DNA of 64,000 bases, taken from Alicycliphilus denitrificans K601. Its GTDB lineage: Bacteria > Pseudomonadota > Gammaproteobacteria > Burkholderiales > Burkholderiaceae_C. Every line of letters begins with the position of its first letter. Within the stretch, counting starts at the first letter, position 1. Both the position numbers and the translations under genes were made by a program. The notes beneath the pieces were generated by a model, which was not told the origin of the DNA, did not search any database, and saw only the letters and a program-made list of their open reading frames with translations. The stretch lies in contig NC_015422.1 in the NCBI RefSeq assembly GCF_000204645.1, forward strand, positions 4,233,001-4,297,000. Reading direction: 5' to 3'. Positions 26,195 through 36,031 of this stretch are shown in pieces.

Positions 26195-27889
26195 ATGACA
26201 GTCCGCACCCGCCTCGCCCTGGGCTTTGGCTTGATGGCATTGATGATCATCCTCATGGGCGCCGTGGCGCTGTTCGAGACCAGGGCGATGCATGACGACC
26301 TGCGTGCCGTGGTCCGCGACCAGTATCCGAAGATCAGCCAGCTGCGCGACATCAAGGACCTGCTGGGCACGAACGAGGTGGCCCTCAACAGCATGCTGCA
26401 CGACCGGGATGCCGCCCGCATCGACCGGCAGGTCGCCGCCGTGCTCGAGACGCGCAAGCGCATCGGCGAGCGGCTGAACACGCTGCAGACGCTGATCACC
26501 TCGGAACGGGGCAAGGCCGGCATGGAACGATTCAAGGGCCCGCGCGCGCAGTACATTGACCTGCAGAACCGCTATATCGAGGCCATCAAGGCCGGCCGCA
26601 CCGACGACGCGCGCGCCATCGTGATCGACCAGATACCGGCCGTGCGCGCCACCTACCACGACATCCTCAACGACCTGATCCATGAGCAGAACCGCGACAT
26701 GGACGCGTCCATTGAAGCTGCCACGGGCGCGGTCCGCAGCATCCAGTGGGCCATAGGCCTGACCACCGCCGCGGCACTGGTCCTGGCGCTGCTCATGGCG
26801 CGCTGGATCATCCGCGCCATCACCCGCCCGATCTCCGAGGCCGTGACGATCGCCGATGCCGTGGCCGCGGGCGACCTCACGCACACCATCGAGGCCAAGG
26901 GCTCCGACGAAACCGCCCAGCTGCTGCGGGCCCTGCAGCGCATGCAGGAAGGCCTGGTACGGGTCGTGCGCAAGGTGCGCGAGGGCTCCGAGAGCGTCGC
27001 CACCGCCTCCGCCGAGATCGCCCAGGGCAACCAGGACCTGTCGGCGCGCACCGAAGCCCAAGCCAGCGCCCTCGAGGAGACCGCCGCCTCCATGGAACAG
27101 CTCGGCGCCACCGTGCGCCAAAACGCCGACAACGCGCGCCAGGCCAACCAGCTGGCGCAGGGCGCCAGCACCGTCGCCGTGCAGGGCGGCACAGTCGTGG
27201 CTCAGGTGGTCGAGACCATGAGCGGCATCAACGACGCGAGCCGCAAGATCGCCGACATCATCGGCGTCATCGACGGCATCGCCTTCCAGACCAACATCCT
27301 GGCGCTCAACGCCGCCGTCGAGGCCGCGCGCGCCGGCGAGCAGGGCCGCGGCTTTGCCGTGGTCGCCGGCGAGGTGCGTTCGCTGGCGCAGCGCAGTGCC
27401 GAGGCGGCCAAGGAGATCAAGCAGCTCATCACCGACAGCGTGCAGCGCGTCGAGCAGGGCTCGCAGCTGGTGGATCGCGCCGGCGCCACCATGCAGGAGG
27501 TGGTGGGCAGCATCCGCCGCGTCACCGACATCATGGGCGAGATCAGCGCCGCCAGCGGCGAGCAGAGCGCGGGTGTGAGCCAGGTCGGCGAGGCCGTCAC
27601 GCAGATGGACCAGGTCACGCAGCAGAACGCCGCGCTGGTTGAGGAAATGGCCGCCGCCGCCTCCAACCTGAACCACCAGGCACAGGACCTGGTGCAGGCC
27701 GTGGCCGTGTTCAAGCTGGACCAGGGCGACGGCCCCGCCGTGCGCCGGGAGGCGGACCGCCCGCAGCCTCGCCTGGCCGTCCCCACCAGGCAGGCCAGGC
27801 CGGCGACGGCCAAGCTGCCGGTGCCGACGCCCAGCCCCGCCGTCCAGACCAAGGCGGTGGAGCCCGAGGGCGAGTGGGAAAGCTTCTGA
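26195..27889 (+). CDS. Methyl-accepting chemotaxis protein with C-terminal tether
   Basis: The 564-residue receptor has membrane segments near residues 8-30 and 186-206, a periplasmic four-helix-bundle domain, a HAMP domain and a long methyl-accepting coiled coil. The conserved hairpin tip reads [23 protein letters not shown] in its usual place. The last residues EWESF match the pentapeptide (xWxxF) that tethers CheR and Che[12 protein letters not shown] was taken as the start because it places a short basic tail before the first membrane helix; an ATG at 26141 is also in frame. The ligand is unknown. Confidence 0.9.
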   Translation: MTVRTRLALGFGLMALMIILMGAVALFETRAMHDDLRAVVRDQYPKISQLRDIKDLLGTNEVALNSMLHDRDAARIDRQVAAVLETRKRIGERLNTLQTLITSERGKAGMERFKGPRAQYIDLQNRYIEAIKAGRTDDARAIVIDQIPAVRATYHDILNDLIHEQNRDMDASIEAATGAVRSIQWAIGLTTAAALVLALLMARWIIRAITRPISEAVTIADAVAAGDLTHTIEAKGSDETAQLLRALQRMQEGLVRVVRKVREGSESVATASAEIAQGNQDLSARTEAQASALEETAASMEQLGATVRQNADNARQANQLAQGASTVAVQGGTVVAQVVETMSGINDASRKIADIIGVIDGIAFQTNILALNAAVEAARAGEQGRGFAVVAGEVRSLAQRSAEAAKEIKQLITDSVQRVEQGSQLVDRAGATMQEVVGSIRRVTDIMGEISAASGEQSAGVSQVGEAVTQMDQVTQQNAALVEEMAAAASNLNHQAQDLVQAVAVFKLDQGDGPAVRREADRPQPRLAVPTRQARPATAKLPVPTPSPAVQTKAVEPEGEWESF

Positions 27890-27905
27890 CCCGAGGGGCC
27901 GCGGC

Positions 27906-28868
27906 TCACTTGCGCCGCGCGCGCGGGTGGGCCTGGTCGTACACCCGCGCCAAGTGCTGGAAGTCGAGCCGCGTGTAGACCTGGGTGGTGGTGATGTTGG
28001 CGTGGCCCAGCAGCTCCTGCACGGCGCGCAGGTCGCCGCTGGACTGCAGCAGGTGGCTGGCGAACGAATGGCGCAGCATGTGCGGGTGCACGGGCGTGGT
28101 CAGGCCCGCGCGCTGGCTGCGCTGGCGCAGGCGCAGCCACACGGACTGCGCCGACAGGCGCGCGCCGCGCCGGCCGACGAACAGCGCGGCATCCGCCGCC
28201 GCGCCGCCGAAAGGCTGGGCGCGCACGGCCAGCCAGCCTCGCAGCGCCTCGGCGGCGGCCCGGCCCACGGGCACGCTGCGGCGCTTGGCTCCCTTGCCGA
28301 ACACATGCGCCTCGCCCGCCTGCAGATCGATCCAGCCGCGCCCCTGCTGGTGCGCGGCCGGGCTGGGCGCCACGTCCAGGCCCACGAGCTCGCCCACGCG
28401 CAGGCCGCAGCCGTAGAGCAGCTCGACGATGGCGGCGTCGCGCGCCTCCAGCCAGGGGTCGGCGCCGCTTTCCTCGTGCTCGGCCAGGCGCACCGCCTCG
28501 TCCACGGGCAGGGCCTTGGGCAGCGGCTTGGGCGCCTTGGGCGCGCGCACGTCCTGCACCGGGTTGTGCGGCACCAGGCCCTGGCGCGCGGCCCAGGCGT
28601 AGAAGCCGCGCCAGCCCGAGAGGATGAGCGCGATGCCGCGCCCGCTGCGCCCCGCCGCATGCATCTGCGCGACGAAGCGGCGGACGTGCGCGCCAGTGAG
28701 CCGCAGGAGCGGCAGCCCCGCGTCCGCGGCAAAGGCCGCCAGCCGCTGCAGGTCCAGCGTGTAGAGCGTGAGCGTGCGCGCGGCCAAGCGCTTTTCCACG
28801 CGCACGTGCTCCAGGTACTGCAGCGCCTCGGGCGGCAGTTGCGGGGGCTGCGGAGTTTCAGGCTGCAT
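27906..28868 (-). CDS. xerC: Tyrosine recombinase XerC
   Basis: XerC with XerD resolves chromosome dimers at dif. The 320-residue product has an N-terminal SAM-like core-binding domain and a C-terminal catalytic domain. The catalytic Arg lies in YGCGLRVGEL, HMLRHS holds the His and second Arg, HANITTTQVYTRLD holds the nucleophilic Tyr. It follows DUF484 and dapF on the same strand, the standard dapF-DUF484-xerC order. That context favours XerC over XerD. Confidence 0.92.
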   Translation of the reverse strand: MQPETPQPPQLPPEALQYLEHVRVEKRLAARTLTLYTLDLQRLAAFAADAGLPLLRLTGAHVRRFVAQMHAAGRSGRGIALILSGWRGFYAWAARQGLVPHNPVQDVRAPKAPKPLPKALPVDEAVRLAEHEESGADPWLEARDAAIVELLYGCGLRVGELVGLDVAPSPAAHQQGRGWIDLQAGEAHVFGKGAKRRSVPVGRAAAEALRGWLAVRAQPFGGAAADAALFVGRRGARLSAQSVWLRLRQRSQRAGLTTPVHPHMLRHSFASHLLQSSGDLRAVQELLGHANITTTQVYTRLDFQHLARVYDQAHPRARRK

Positions 28869-28872
28869 CGGA

Positions 28873-28928
28873 TTTCATAGCTGCTAGCGCTTACCAATCA
28901 ACGGATCCAGCATGAAAACATACTGAAA
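28873..28928 (+). repeat. Dispersed palindromic repeat between xerC and DUF484
   Basis: Read on the plus strand it begins CATAGCTGCTAGCGCTTACC and ends near ATACTGAAA. The left half keeps the ATAGCTGCTAGCGCTT block of the family; the right half is more degenerate. It fills most of the 93-base gap upstream of xerC. Confidence 0.7.
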
Positions 28929-28961
28929 CCTGCTGCCAGCAAGCGTAGGCAGCCCCATTTT

Positions 28962-29657
28962 TCAAAGCAGCCGCGACAGTGCCGCGCTGGCCAGCTCGGC
29001 CATGCGCGCGAGGAATTCCGTGCCCATGGTGGCCTCGAAGCGGTGCGGATCGGGCGACCCCAGCACCAGCAGGCCGAAGGCGGGCTGCTCGGCGCTGTCG
29101 ATGGCGCCGCGCCGCAGCGGCAGCAGGGCCAGCGACTGCACCTGGCCGGTCTGCGCCAGCCAGGCCGTGGCCTCGAAGCCCAGGTTGGGGCCGCAGAACG
29201 GCATGGTCAGCGACGAGGCGAAGGAGCGCACGTCCTCGCTCACGCCCTGGGCGAACGGCTGCCCGGCATGCCCGGGCGCCATGCCCCACAGGCGCAGTGC
29301 GACCTGCGGCACGTCGAACAGGGCCTGCATGCCCTGCTCCACGGCCTGCGGCAGCGCGGCCGCGTCGCGCTCGGCCAGCAGCCGGCGCGACCACTGGTGG
29401 ATCTTGTCGGCGATGGCGGCGTTCTCGTGGCCGTGGCGCACCATGTCCATGACGCGGTGCTCCAGGCCCTTGATCTTCTCGCGCAGCATCTCCGCCTGGC
29501 GCTCGTGCAGGCTCACGGCGCGCTGGCCGTGCGGGCTGGTGATGGTGACGCTGGCCAGCAGCTCGGCGTGGCGCTCGAAGAAGCCCGGCGTGTTGACCAG
29601 GAAATGCGCGATGTCGTCTTCGGTGATGGGAGAAACGGGGGAGGAGGAAGAGGTCAT
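28962..29657 (-). CDS. DUF484 (GAF-like) family protein
   Basis: The 231-residue product opens with [20 protein letters not shown], the typical DUF484 start, followed by a helical segment ([19 protein letters not shown]) and a GAF-like domain. Its molecular role is not established. The gene overlaps the dapF stop by four bases and lies upstream of xerC. The association with dapF and xerC is widely conserved in proteobacteria. Confidence 0.9.
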   Translation of the reverse strand: MTSSSSPVSPITEDDIAHFLVNTPGFFERHAELLASVTITSPHGQRAVSLHERQAEMLREKIKGLEHRVMDMVRHGHENAAIADKIHQWSRRLLAERDAAALPQAVEQGMQALFDVPQVALRLWGMAPGHAGQPFAQGVSEDVRSFASSLTMPFCGPNLGFEATAWLAQTGQVQSLALLPLRRGAIDSAEQPAFGLLVLGSPDPHRFEATMGTEFLARMAELASAALSRLL

Positions 29658-30532
29658 GGTGTCTCGGGAATGTCGATCTGGCCTTCGAAAACGGTGGTGG
29701 CGGGGCCGGTCATGAACACGGGGTCTTGCAGCCCGCCGGCCCAGGCGATGGTGAGCAGGCCGCCGCGCGTATGCACGTCCACGCGCGCGTCGAGCAGGCC
29801 CAGGCCGATGCCCGCGACCACGGCCGCACAGGCGCCCGTACCGCAGGCCAGGGTCTCGCCCGCGCCGCGCTCGTACACGCGCAGGCGCACCTCGGTGCGG
29901 CCCACGACCTGCAGGTAGCCCGCGTTCACGCGCTGCGGGAAGCGCGGGTGGCCCTCGATCAGCGGGCCGGTGCGGGCCACGGGGGCGCTGTCCACGTCAT
30001 CGACCAGTTGCACGGCATGCGGGTTGCCCATGGACACGGCCACTATCATTACGGTAGCTTGCGGCGCTTGTCCATCCAGCGCCAGAGGCCATTTTTTTAC
30101 AGAACCCTGCGGCACGGGCACGAGGCCCGCGGTGTCGAACGGCAGGCGCGCGGGGTCGAGCACCGGGCGGCCCATGTCCACCGTCACGCGCCCGTCGGCG
30201 GTGAGCTCGGGCGCGATCACGCCGGCCATGGTCTGCACGCGGATCCGGTCCTTGGCGGTGAGCCCCTTGTCGCGCACGTAGCGCGCGAAGCAGCGCGCGC
30301 CGTTGCCGCACTGCTGCACCTGGCCGCCGTCGGCGTTGTGGATCAGGTATTCGAAGTCGATGCCCTCGGCGGGCGAGGGGCGCACGGTGAGGATCTGGTC
30401 GGCCCCCACGCCGAAGTGGCGGTCGGCCAGGAAGCGGTACTGCGCGGGCGTGAGGCCCAGGCGCTCCCGGGTCTCGTCGAGCACCACGAAGTCGTTGCCC
30501 GCGCCCTGCATCTTGGTGAAGCGGATCTGCAT
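29654..30532 (-). CDS. dapF: Diaminopimelate epimerase DapF carrying a repeat-derived insertion
   Basis: DapF converts LL- to meso-diaminopimelate, which feeds MurE and lysine synthesis. The 292-residue product starts [15 protein letters not shown]. The two catalytic cysteines lie in QQCGNGARC and ACGTGACAA. It is about 18 residues longer than the common 274-residue form. The extra residues map to about 143-160 ([14 protein letters not shown]), exactly where a copy of the dispersed repeat lies in the DNA. The frame is open through it, so the enzyme probably tolerates the insertion. Confidence 0.95.
   Translation of the reverse strand: MQIRFTKMQGAGNDFVVLDETRERLGLTPAQYRFLADRHFGVGADQILTVRPSPAEGIDFEYLIHNADGGQVQQCGNGARCFARYVRDKGLTAKDRIRVQTMAGVIAPELTADGRVTVDMGRPVLDPARLPFDTAGLVPVPQGSVKKWPLALDGQAPQATVMIVAVSMGNPHAVQLVDDVDSAPVARTGPLIEGHPRFPQRVNAGYLQVVGRTEVRLRVYERGAGETLACGTGACAAVVAGIGLGLLDARVDVHTRGGLLTIAWAGGLQDPVFMTGPATTVFEGQIDIPETP
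30053..30104 (+). repeat. Dispersed palindromic repeat inside the dapF reading frame
   Basis: On the plus strand it reads GGTAGCTTGCGGCGCTTG, then TCCATCCAGCGCCAGAGGCC, then a run of seven T. Sixteen consecutive bases (TAGCTTGCGGCGCTTG) are identical to the intergenic copy at 49419-49434. It lies antisense within dapF and is translated as part of the enzyme. Confidence 0.8.
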
Positions 30533-30607
30533 GGCGCGATTATCCGCCGCGCACGCATGCGGGCGGGCGCCGCCACCTGGCGGGCCGCTCTTGCCGATAA
30601 TGCGGCG

Positions 30608-32302
30608 ATGCCACGCCAGAACCAACAGCTCCACCCCCACCGCGAACCCGCCACCCCCTTGGACGCAGCCACAGTGCTGCTGCTGCGCGACGCGCCCCAG
30701 CCCGGCGGCGCGAGCGCGCTGGAGGTGCTGATGACGCGCCGCTCGGACAAGGCCAGCTTCGTGCCCGGCGCTTACGTTTTCCCCGGCGGCGGCATCGAGC
30801 CGCAGGACGCCGACCCCGCCAGCCACGCCCTGGCCGACCACCGCCCGGCGCAGGACGCCGCGCGCCTGACCGACGCCATGGCCGCGATCCGCGAGAGCTT
30901 CGAGGAGCTGGGCGTGCTGCTCGCGCGCCGCGCCGACGGCAGCTGGGCCGACGCCGACGACATCGCCGCCCTGGAGCGCAAGCCGGCGCCCGGCACCACG
31001 TTCGCCGCGCAATGCGCCGCGCGCGGCCTGCGCCTGGCGGCCGACGCCGTGTACCAGCTCGCGCACTGGACGGGCGACCGCAACCTGCCCAAGCGCTTCG
31101 CCGTGCCCTTCCTCGTGGCGCGCATGCCCGCGGGGCAGGAGCCGGTGGCCGACGAGTCCGAGCAGTTCGAGCCCGTGTGGGTGCGCCCGGCCGACGCGCT
31201 GGCGCGCCACGAGGCGGGGCAGTTCTTCATGATCTTCCCCACCATACGCACGCTGCAGCGCCTGGCGCAGTTCGCCGACGTGGACGCCGTGCTGGCCGCC
31301 GTGGCGGGCGAGAAGCCCCTGTGGGTCAGCAGCCCGCGCTCGGGCCTGCTCGGGGGCAAGGAGGCGCGCTTCATGGAGCACGAGCCGCCCTACGGCGAGC
31401 TGGCCCTGGTCACGCCCACGGGCCGCAGCGAGCATGCGCTGGACTGGCAGAGCGAGACGCCCGTGCCCCTGCTCAGGAACGTGCAGCGCCTGACCGCGCC
31501 CAACCCCGGCGTGATGACCGGCCCCGGCACCAACAGCTACCTGGTGGGCGACCCCGGCACGGGCTACATCGCCATCGACCCCGGCCCGGCCGACCTGGCG
31601 CACCTGGAGCGGCTGTGGCGCGCCGCGGGCGGCGATATCCGCATGATCGCGTGCACCCATTCGCACGCCGACCATTCGCCCGGCGCTGCGCCGCTGCAGG
31701 CCATGGTGGCGGCGCACGGGCGCCCCAAGCCGCCCATCCTGGGCCTGCCCTCGGCCCCCACGGCGCGCGCGGCCAGCCAGTTCACGCCCGACCGGGCGCT
31801 ACAAAGCGGAGAGCTCCTGGCGCTTACCGGACAAGCTCCGGAGGGCAGAATCACCCACACTCTTGAGGTGGTGCACACCCCCGGCCACGCGGCCAACCAC
31901 CTGTGCCTGCTGCTGCGCGAGGACGGCCTGCTCTTCTCAGGCGACCACATCCTGAACGGCAGCACCACGGTCATCGACCCGCCGGACGGCAACATGGCCG
32001 ACTACCTGGATTCACTGGACCGGCTCGACGCCTTGTGCGCCGTGCACGGCGTGGAATTCATCCTGCCCGCGCACGGCTACGTGCTGGGCGAGGCGCGCGC
32101 CGCGATCGCGCGCCTGAAGGCCCACCGCCTCGCGCGCGAGGCCAAGGTGCTGGCCGCCATGCAGGCCCTGCCCGAAGGCAGCATGGACGACTGGGTGCGC
32201 CTGGCCTACGACGACGTGCCGCCACGCATGTGGCCCGTGGCGCAGCGATCGCTGCTCGCGCACGTGGAGCGCATCCGCATGCTGGAGCCGGGCAATGACT
32301 GA
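30608..32302 (+). CDS. Nudix hydrolase fused to a metallo-beta-lactamase-fold hydrolase
   Basis: The 564-residue product joins two hydrolases. The N-terminal half (about 20-250) is a Nudix domain with a diverged box ending RESFEELG at 95-102. The C-terminal half (about 290-560) is a metallo-beta-lactamase fold with metal motif HSHADH at 351-356 and FSGDHIL further on, resembling the LACTB2 group; the tail looks like a winged helix. Substrates are unknown. Bases 31809-31852 resemble the dispersed repeat and encode about residues 401-415. The gene is divergent from dapF. Confidence 0.85.
   Translation: MPRQNQQLHPHREPATPLDAATVLLLRDAPQPGGASALEVLMTRRSDKASFVPGAYVFPGGGIEPQDADPASHALADHRPAQDAARLTDAMAAIRESFEELGVLLARRADGSWADADDIAALERKPAPGTTFAAQCAARGLRLAADAVYQLAHWTGDRNLPKRFAVPFLVARMPAGQEPVADESEQFEPVWVRPADALARHEAGQFFMIFPTIRTLQRLAQFADVDAVLAAVAGEKPLWVSSPRSGLLGGKEARFMEHEPPYGELALVTPTGRSEHALDWQSETPVPLLRNVQRLTAPNPGVMTGPGTNSYLVGDPGTGYIAIDPGPADLAHLERLWRAAGGDIRMIACTHSHADHSPGAAPLQAMVAAHGRPKPPILGLPSAPTARAASQFTPDRALQSGELLALTGQAPEGRITHTLEVVHTPGHAANHLCLLLREDGLLFSGDHILNGSTTVIDPPDGNMADYLDSLDRLDALCAVHGVEFILPAHGYVLGEARAAIARLKAHRLAREAKVLAAMQALPEGSMDDWVRLAYDDVPPRMWPVAQRSLLAHVERIRMLEPGND
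31809..31852 (+). repeat. Degenerate repeat relic inside the Nudix-MBL gene
   Basis: GAGAGCTCCTGGCGCTTACC followed by GGACAAGCTCCGGAGGGCAGA keeps the order of the repeat blocks (AGCT, GCGCTT, ACAAGC, GGAGG). It is fully in frame. Similarity is weaker than for the intergenic copies, so this is a suggestion. Confidence 0.4.
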
Positions 32303-33020
32303 AGCCGGCGCGGGCGAGGCCGTGCGCCTGGCCAAGCGCGTGGCGCAGCAGCTGGGCTGCTCGCGCGCCACGGCCGAGCAGTACATCGAGGGCGGCTGGG
32401 TATCGGTGGACGGCCGGGTCGTCGAGGAGCCTGCGGCGCGCGTGGCGCCCACGCAAGCCGTGGCCCTGGCACCCGACGCCAACCTGCTCGACCTGCGCCC
32501 GGTCACCCTGCTGCTGCACCGGCCCGCCAATGCCAACGCGCAGGAATTCCTGCGCGCCGAACGCCACGCGGCCGAGCTCGACCGGCCCGGCACGCGCGTG
32601 CTGCGCCGCCACCTGCGCGCGCTCGAATGCGCAGCGCCGCTGCCCGCCGGCGCCAGCGGACTGACGGTCTACACGCAGGAGCGGCGCATCGCGCGCCGGC
32701 TGGCCGAGGACATGGCGCTGCTGGAGCAGGAATGCACAGTGCACGTGGAAGGCCAAATTGCGCCCGACGGCCTGCAGGCCCTGGGCCGCAACCTGCCGCA
32801 CCACGGCGGCCCGGCCGCGCCGCACCTCAAGGCCAGCTGGCAAAACGAGACCCACCTGCGCTTGGCGCTCAAGGGCGTGGACATGGCGCGCATTCCCGAA
32901 CTGTGCGCCGCCGTGGGCCTGCGCGTGCTGGGCGTGCGGCGCATACGCATGGGCCGCCTGCCGCTCGCGCGCCTGCCCGAGGGGCAGTGGCGCTACCTGC
33001 AGCCCTGGGAACGGTTCTGA
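32295..33020 (+). CDS. S4-domain pseudouridine synthase homologue lacking the catalytic Asp
   Basis: The 241-residue product has an N-terminal S4 RNA-binding domain (about 8-60; RVAQQLGCSRATAEQYIEGG) and a body like RsuA/RluF pseudouridine synthases. In active enzymes the motif GRLDxxTxGLL carries the essential Asp. Here the aligned stretch reads PLPAGASGLTVYTQE (115-129), with no Asp. It may bind RNA without modifying it. The gene overlaps the Nudix-MBL gene by eight bases, so the two are co-translated. Confidence 0.8.
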   Translation: MTEAGAGEAVRLAKRVAQQLGCSRATAEQYIEGGWVSVDGRVVEEPAARVAPTQAVALAPDANLLDLRPVTLLLHRPANANAQEFLRAERHAAELDRPGTRVLRRHLRALECAAPLPAGASGLTVYTQERRIARRLAEDMALLEQECTVHVEGQIAPDGLQALGRNLPHHGGPAAPHLKASWQNETHLRLALKGVDMARIPELCAAVGLRVLGVRRIRMGRLPLARLPEGQWRYLQPWERF

Positions 33021-33031
33021 AAGAACGGAAC

Positions 33032-33050
33032 GGCCCCCTCTGAGGGGGCC
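33032..33050. terminator. GC-rich hairpin between the pseudouridine synthase homologue and rnpB
   Basis: GGCCCCCT and AGGGGGCC pair across a three-base loop just after the plus-strand stop. For rnpB on the minus strand it follows the mature 3' end and a short CTTTTTC run. It probably ends both transcripts, though no U-tract follows directly. Confidence 0.5.
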
Positions 33051-33064
33051 GGCGATGAAAAAGT

Positions 33065-33498
33065 GTGAAGCGCGCCGATAAGCCGGATTCTGTGCACCCG
33101 GTTGCCCGGGCGTGACCGCCATTACTCTGGGCCGGGGGTCGCCCACCCGGCTCGATGCCACCTACCCGCACACTCCGGGGGCCCCGTCAACGTGTGCCTA
33201 CTTGGTGTTGCTGCGCGTAGAGATTGCCCGTTTCACCCCGAGCGGGCGTTGCCCGCTCGGGGTGGCTGTTCGGACCCGGCTTGCGCCGGGTTCGGACAGC
33301 TTTCGCTGTCCTCTCGCCAGCTTGCGCTGGCGCCTCACAGAACACTCCGTGGCGGCACCCGCTCGGACTCGTCTCTGTTGCTCTGATCCTCACCTCACGG
33401 TGGACAGCCGTTAGCTGCTACGCTGCCCTGTGCAGTCCGGACGTTCCTCCAGTGCGGCCTTCTCAAGCGCGCACCAGCGGCGGTCTGGCGTGCTTCAC
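33065..33498 (-). ncRNA. rnpB: RNase P RNA (class A)
   Basis: This is the catalytic RNA of RNase P, which matures tRNA 5' ends. Read on the minus strand, the conserved core GAGGAACGTCCGGACTGC appears near the 5' end, AGAGTAATGGCGGTCACG near the 3' end, and CAGAATCCGGCTTATCGG at the terminus. The ends GTGAAGC and GCTTCAC pair to form helix P1, which sets the boundaries and a length of about 434 nt. GC-rich hairpins (for example CGAGCGGGC/GCCCGCTCG) fill the variable middle. Short open frames across this region are not genes. Confidence 0.95.
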
Positions 33499-33511
33499 GG
33501 CCGCCATTGTC

Positions 33512-33682
33512 TCACCGCGCGGGCAGCTGTTCATAGATGTTGTAGGCAATGATCAGGAGCGAGCCCACGATGCCCAGCATCATCAGCGCCGGGCCCCAGC
33601 GCGACTCGCGCGCGGAGAAGCCTATGAGCAACAGCGCGCAGCTGGCGGTAAGCATGAGCATGGTGGACTGCAGGAGGGTCAT
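33512..33682 (-). CDS. Small two-helix membrane protein
   Basis: The predicted 56-residue protein starts [20 protein letters not shown] and has two hydrophobic segments (about 6-20 and 31-50) separated by a short charged turn (SARESRWGP). It lies directly upstream of rnpB on the same strand, with only 13 bases between. No strong ribosome-binding site is seen. I do not recognise it; the hydrophobic pattern is the main reason to keep it. Confidence 0.5.
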   Translation of the reverse strand: MTLLQSTMLMLTASCALLLIGFSARESRWGPALMMLGIVGSLLIIAYNIYEQLPAR

Positions 33683-33848
33683 GGGGTCTGGCCTGTCGAT
33701 AACGATCTCTCCATTGTGCTGCGCGCAGAGCACGCGCATATCACGGCTGCGACATATCGTTATCGCGACGCGGCACGACAAGTCCTCCACAATCGGCGTC
33801 TGCATCCCGCTATGCCGGCGGATTTCCACTTCTTTTTCCGGAGACACC

Positions 33849-34769
33849 ATGCGAGCCGACAACGTCCTGCAAACCATTGGCAACACCCCCCATATCCGCA
33901 TCAACCGCCTGTTCGGGCCCGGCGCCAACGTGTGGGTCAAGTCCGAGCGCGCCAACCCCGGCGGCTCGGTGAAGGATCGCATCGCGCTGGCCATGGTGGA
34001 GGACGCCGAGAGGTCCGGCGCCCTCAAGCCCGGCGGCACCATCATCGAGCCCACCAGCGGCAACACCGGCATAGGCCTGGCGCTGGTGGCCGCCGTCAAG
34101 GGCTACAAACTGATCCTGGTCATGCCCGACAGCATGAGCATCGAGCGCCGCCGCCTGATGCTGGCCTACGGCGCGCAGTTCGACCTGACGCCCAAGGAAA
34201 AGGGCATGAAGGGCGCGATCGCGCGCGCCGAGGAGCTGGCCGCGCAGACCCCCGGCGCCTGGATTCCCCAGCAGTTCGACAACCCCGCCAACGCCGACGT
34301 GCACGCGCGCACCACGGCGCAGGAGATCCTGGCCGACTTCCCCGAAGGGCTGGACGTGCTCATCACCGGCGTGGGCACGGGCGGGCACCTGACGGGCTGC
34401 GCGCGCGTGCTCAAGGCCAAGTTCCCGCAGATCAAAGTGTTCGCCGTCGAGCCCTCGCTCTCGCCCGTGATCTCCGGCGGCGCGCCCGGCCCCCACCCCA
34501 TCCAGGGCCTGGGCGCGGGCTTCATCCCGAAGAACCTGGACACCAGCCTGCTGGACGGCGTGATCCAGGTCGATGCCGAGCCCGCGCGCGAATACGCACG
34601 CCGCGCCGCGCGCGAGGAAGGGCTGCTGGTGGGCATCTCCTCGGGCGCCACGCTGGCGGCCATTGCGCAGAAGCTGCCCGACCTGCCCAAGGGCGCGCGC
34701 GTGCTGGGCTTCAACTACGACACGGGCGAGCGCTACCTGTCGGTCGATGGGTTCCTGCCCACGGCCTGA
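33849..34769 (+). CDS. cysM: Cysteine synthase (O-acetylserine sulfhydrylase, CysM type)
   Basis: This PLP enzyme makes cysteine from O-acetylserine and a sulfur donor. The 306-residue product has the PLP-lysine motif [11 protein letters not shown] (Lys near residue 42), the substrate loop [11 protein letters not shown], the PLP-phosphate glycine loop [10 protein letters not shown] and the late SSGAT motif. Assignment to CysM over CysK is tentative. CGGAGA lies upstream of the ATG. It stands alone, transcribed away from the small membrane protein gene. Confidence 0.88.
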   Translation: MRADNVLQTIGNTPHIRINRLFGPGANVWVKSERANPGGSVKDRIALAMVEDAERSGALKPGGTIIEPTSGNTGIGLALVAAVKGYKLILVMPDSMSIERRRLMLAYGAQFDLTPKEKGMKGAIARAEELAAQTPGAWIPQQFDNPANADVHARTTAQEILADFPEGLDVLITGVGTGGHLTGCARVLKAKFPQIKVFAVEPSLSPVISGGAPGPHPIQGLGAGFIPKNLDTSLLDGVIQVDAEPAREYARRAAREEGLLVGISSGATLAAIAQKLPDLPKGARVLGFNYDTGERYLSVDGFLPTA

Positions 34770-34799
34770 CGGGCCGGGGCGGGGCACAATCGCCCGGCC

Positions 34800-35900
34800 A
34801 TGACAGCCGCACGCCACGCCCCCGTCCGCATCCCCGCGGCGCACCACGGTGCGCCGCTCGGCGGCCAGCAGAAGACGTTCAACCACCACATCGAGCAGAT
34901 CGCACGGCAGCGCGAATTGCTGGCGGACTGGCAGCAGGCCATCGACGCCTACCGCGAGCGCCACGCTCGCGAAGCCGTGCCGCTGCAGAGGGCGTACGTG
35001 GCGCTGGTGGCCGAGCTGGTGCGCCACCTGGACGCGCAGAGCAGCGACAAAAGGCTGGCCAAGTCCGAACGCCGCACCCTCAGCGAGGCCATCGCCGGCC
35101 GGCTCACCATGCTGATCGACGCCGTGCCCGACGAAGCCACGCGCGCCGGCCTCCAGGAGATCCACGACCGCCACGGCGGCAGCGACTCCGACGCCGGGGA
35201 AGCCGAGGGCGGCGACATGGCCGGGCAGGAATGCGACGCGGACATGGACTCGCCCGAGGACTTCATGCGCCGCTTGGACGAACAGATGCAGGCCCGAAAG
35301 GAAGAGGCCGAGCGGCAGCGCGAGGCCCATCGCGCCACGCGCCGCCGCAAGCCCGGCGCCCGCGAACGCAAGGCCCGGGAGGCCGCCGCGCAGGCCACGC
35401 AATCGGTGCGCGAGATCTACCGCAAGCTCGCCAGCCAGCTGCACCCCGACCGCGAGACAGACCCCGCCGAGCGCGAGCGCAAGACGGCCCTGATGCAGCG
35501 CGTGAACCAGGCCTACGCGGCCAACAGGCTGCTCGACCTGCTGCAGCTGCAGTTGGAGATCGAGCAGATCACCCCCGACCACATCGCGGGCCTGAGCGAG
35601 GAGCGCCTCGCACACTACAACCGCGTGCTGGCCGAACAGCTCAAGGAACTGCAGCAGGAGGTACGGGAAGTGCAGGGGCATTTCCTGCGGGAGTTCGGGC
35701 TCGATCCCGCCCGCAGCCTCAAGCCTGCGAACCTCATGCGCGAACTGCGCGCGCACCTGCAGATCATCGAATACGAGAACCTGCAACTGCGCAGGGAGCT
35801 GAACGCCCTGCGCGCCGACCCGGCCGCGCTCAAGGGCTGGATCCAGGCAGAACGCCAGCAGCGAAAGGCCCGGCACGGCGACATGGACCCATGGTCCTAA
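34800..35900 (+). CDS. J-domain protein
   Basis: The 366-residue product is mostly charged helix. A J-domain-like segment around residues 200-245 includes the HPD tripeptide at 215-217 (YRKLASQLHPDRE) and then VNQAYAAN, as in DnaJ-type co-chaperones that stimulate Hsp70. The J-domain is internal and preceded by a basic stretch (THRRRK-like, about 178-195). Long helical regions flank it. No zinc-finger or DnaJ C-terminal domain is present, so this is a specialised type III J-protein with unknown clients. Confidence 0.8.
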   Translation: MTAARHAPVRIPAAHHGAPLGGQQKTFNHHIEQIARQRELLADWQQAIDAYRERHAREAVPLQRAYVALVAELVRHLDAQSSDKRLAKSERRTLSEAIAGRLTMLIDAVPDEATRAGLQEIHDRHGGSDSDAGEAEGGDMAGQECDADMDSPEDFMRRLDEQMQARKEEAERQREAHRATRRRKPGARERKAREAAAQATQSVREIYRKLASQLHPDRETDPAERERKTALMQRVNQAYAANRLLDLLQLQLEIEQITPDHIAGLSEERLAHYNRVLAEQLKELQQEVREVQGHFLREFGLDPARSLKPANLMRELRAHLQIIEYENLQLRRELNALRADPAALKGWIQAERQQRKARHGDMDPWS

Positions 35901-35930
35901 TGCCGCCCGCCATACTATGCATTTAATAGC

Positions 35931-35976
35931 TACTACCGCAACCCTATAGAGGGTTAAAGCCATTTTTCATGCAAAA
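35931..35976 (+). repeat. Variant of the dispersed repeat between two genes
   Basis: It begins TAATAGCTACTACCGC and ends AAAGCCATTTTTCATG, matching the family ends. Its core is a different perfect hairpin, AACCCT-ATAG-AGGGTT. It lies in the 131-base gap after the J-domain gene and may act as its terminator, since TTTTT follows the stem. Confidence 0.55.
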
Positions 35977-36031
35977 CCTCCGTGGCACGAGGTGCTACCA
36001 TTGCGCCCCTTTTGCTTGATCGCCACAAGCC

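Noticed and set aside
33102..33414. Open frames on both strands across 33100-33420
   Set aside because: The DNA is the RNase P RNA gene, with conserved core motifs and pairing ends. The frames have no initiation signals or recognisable domains.
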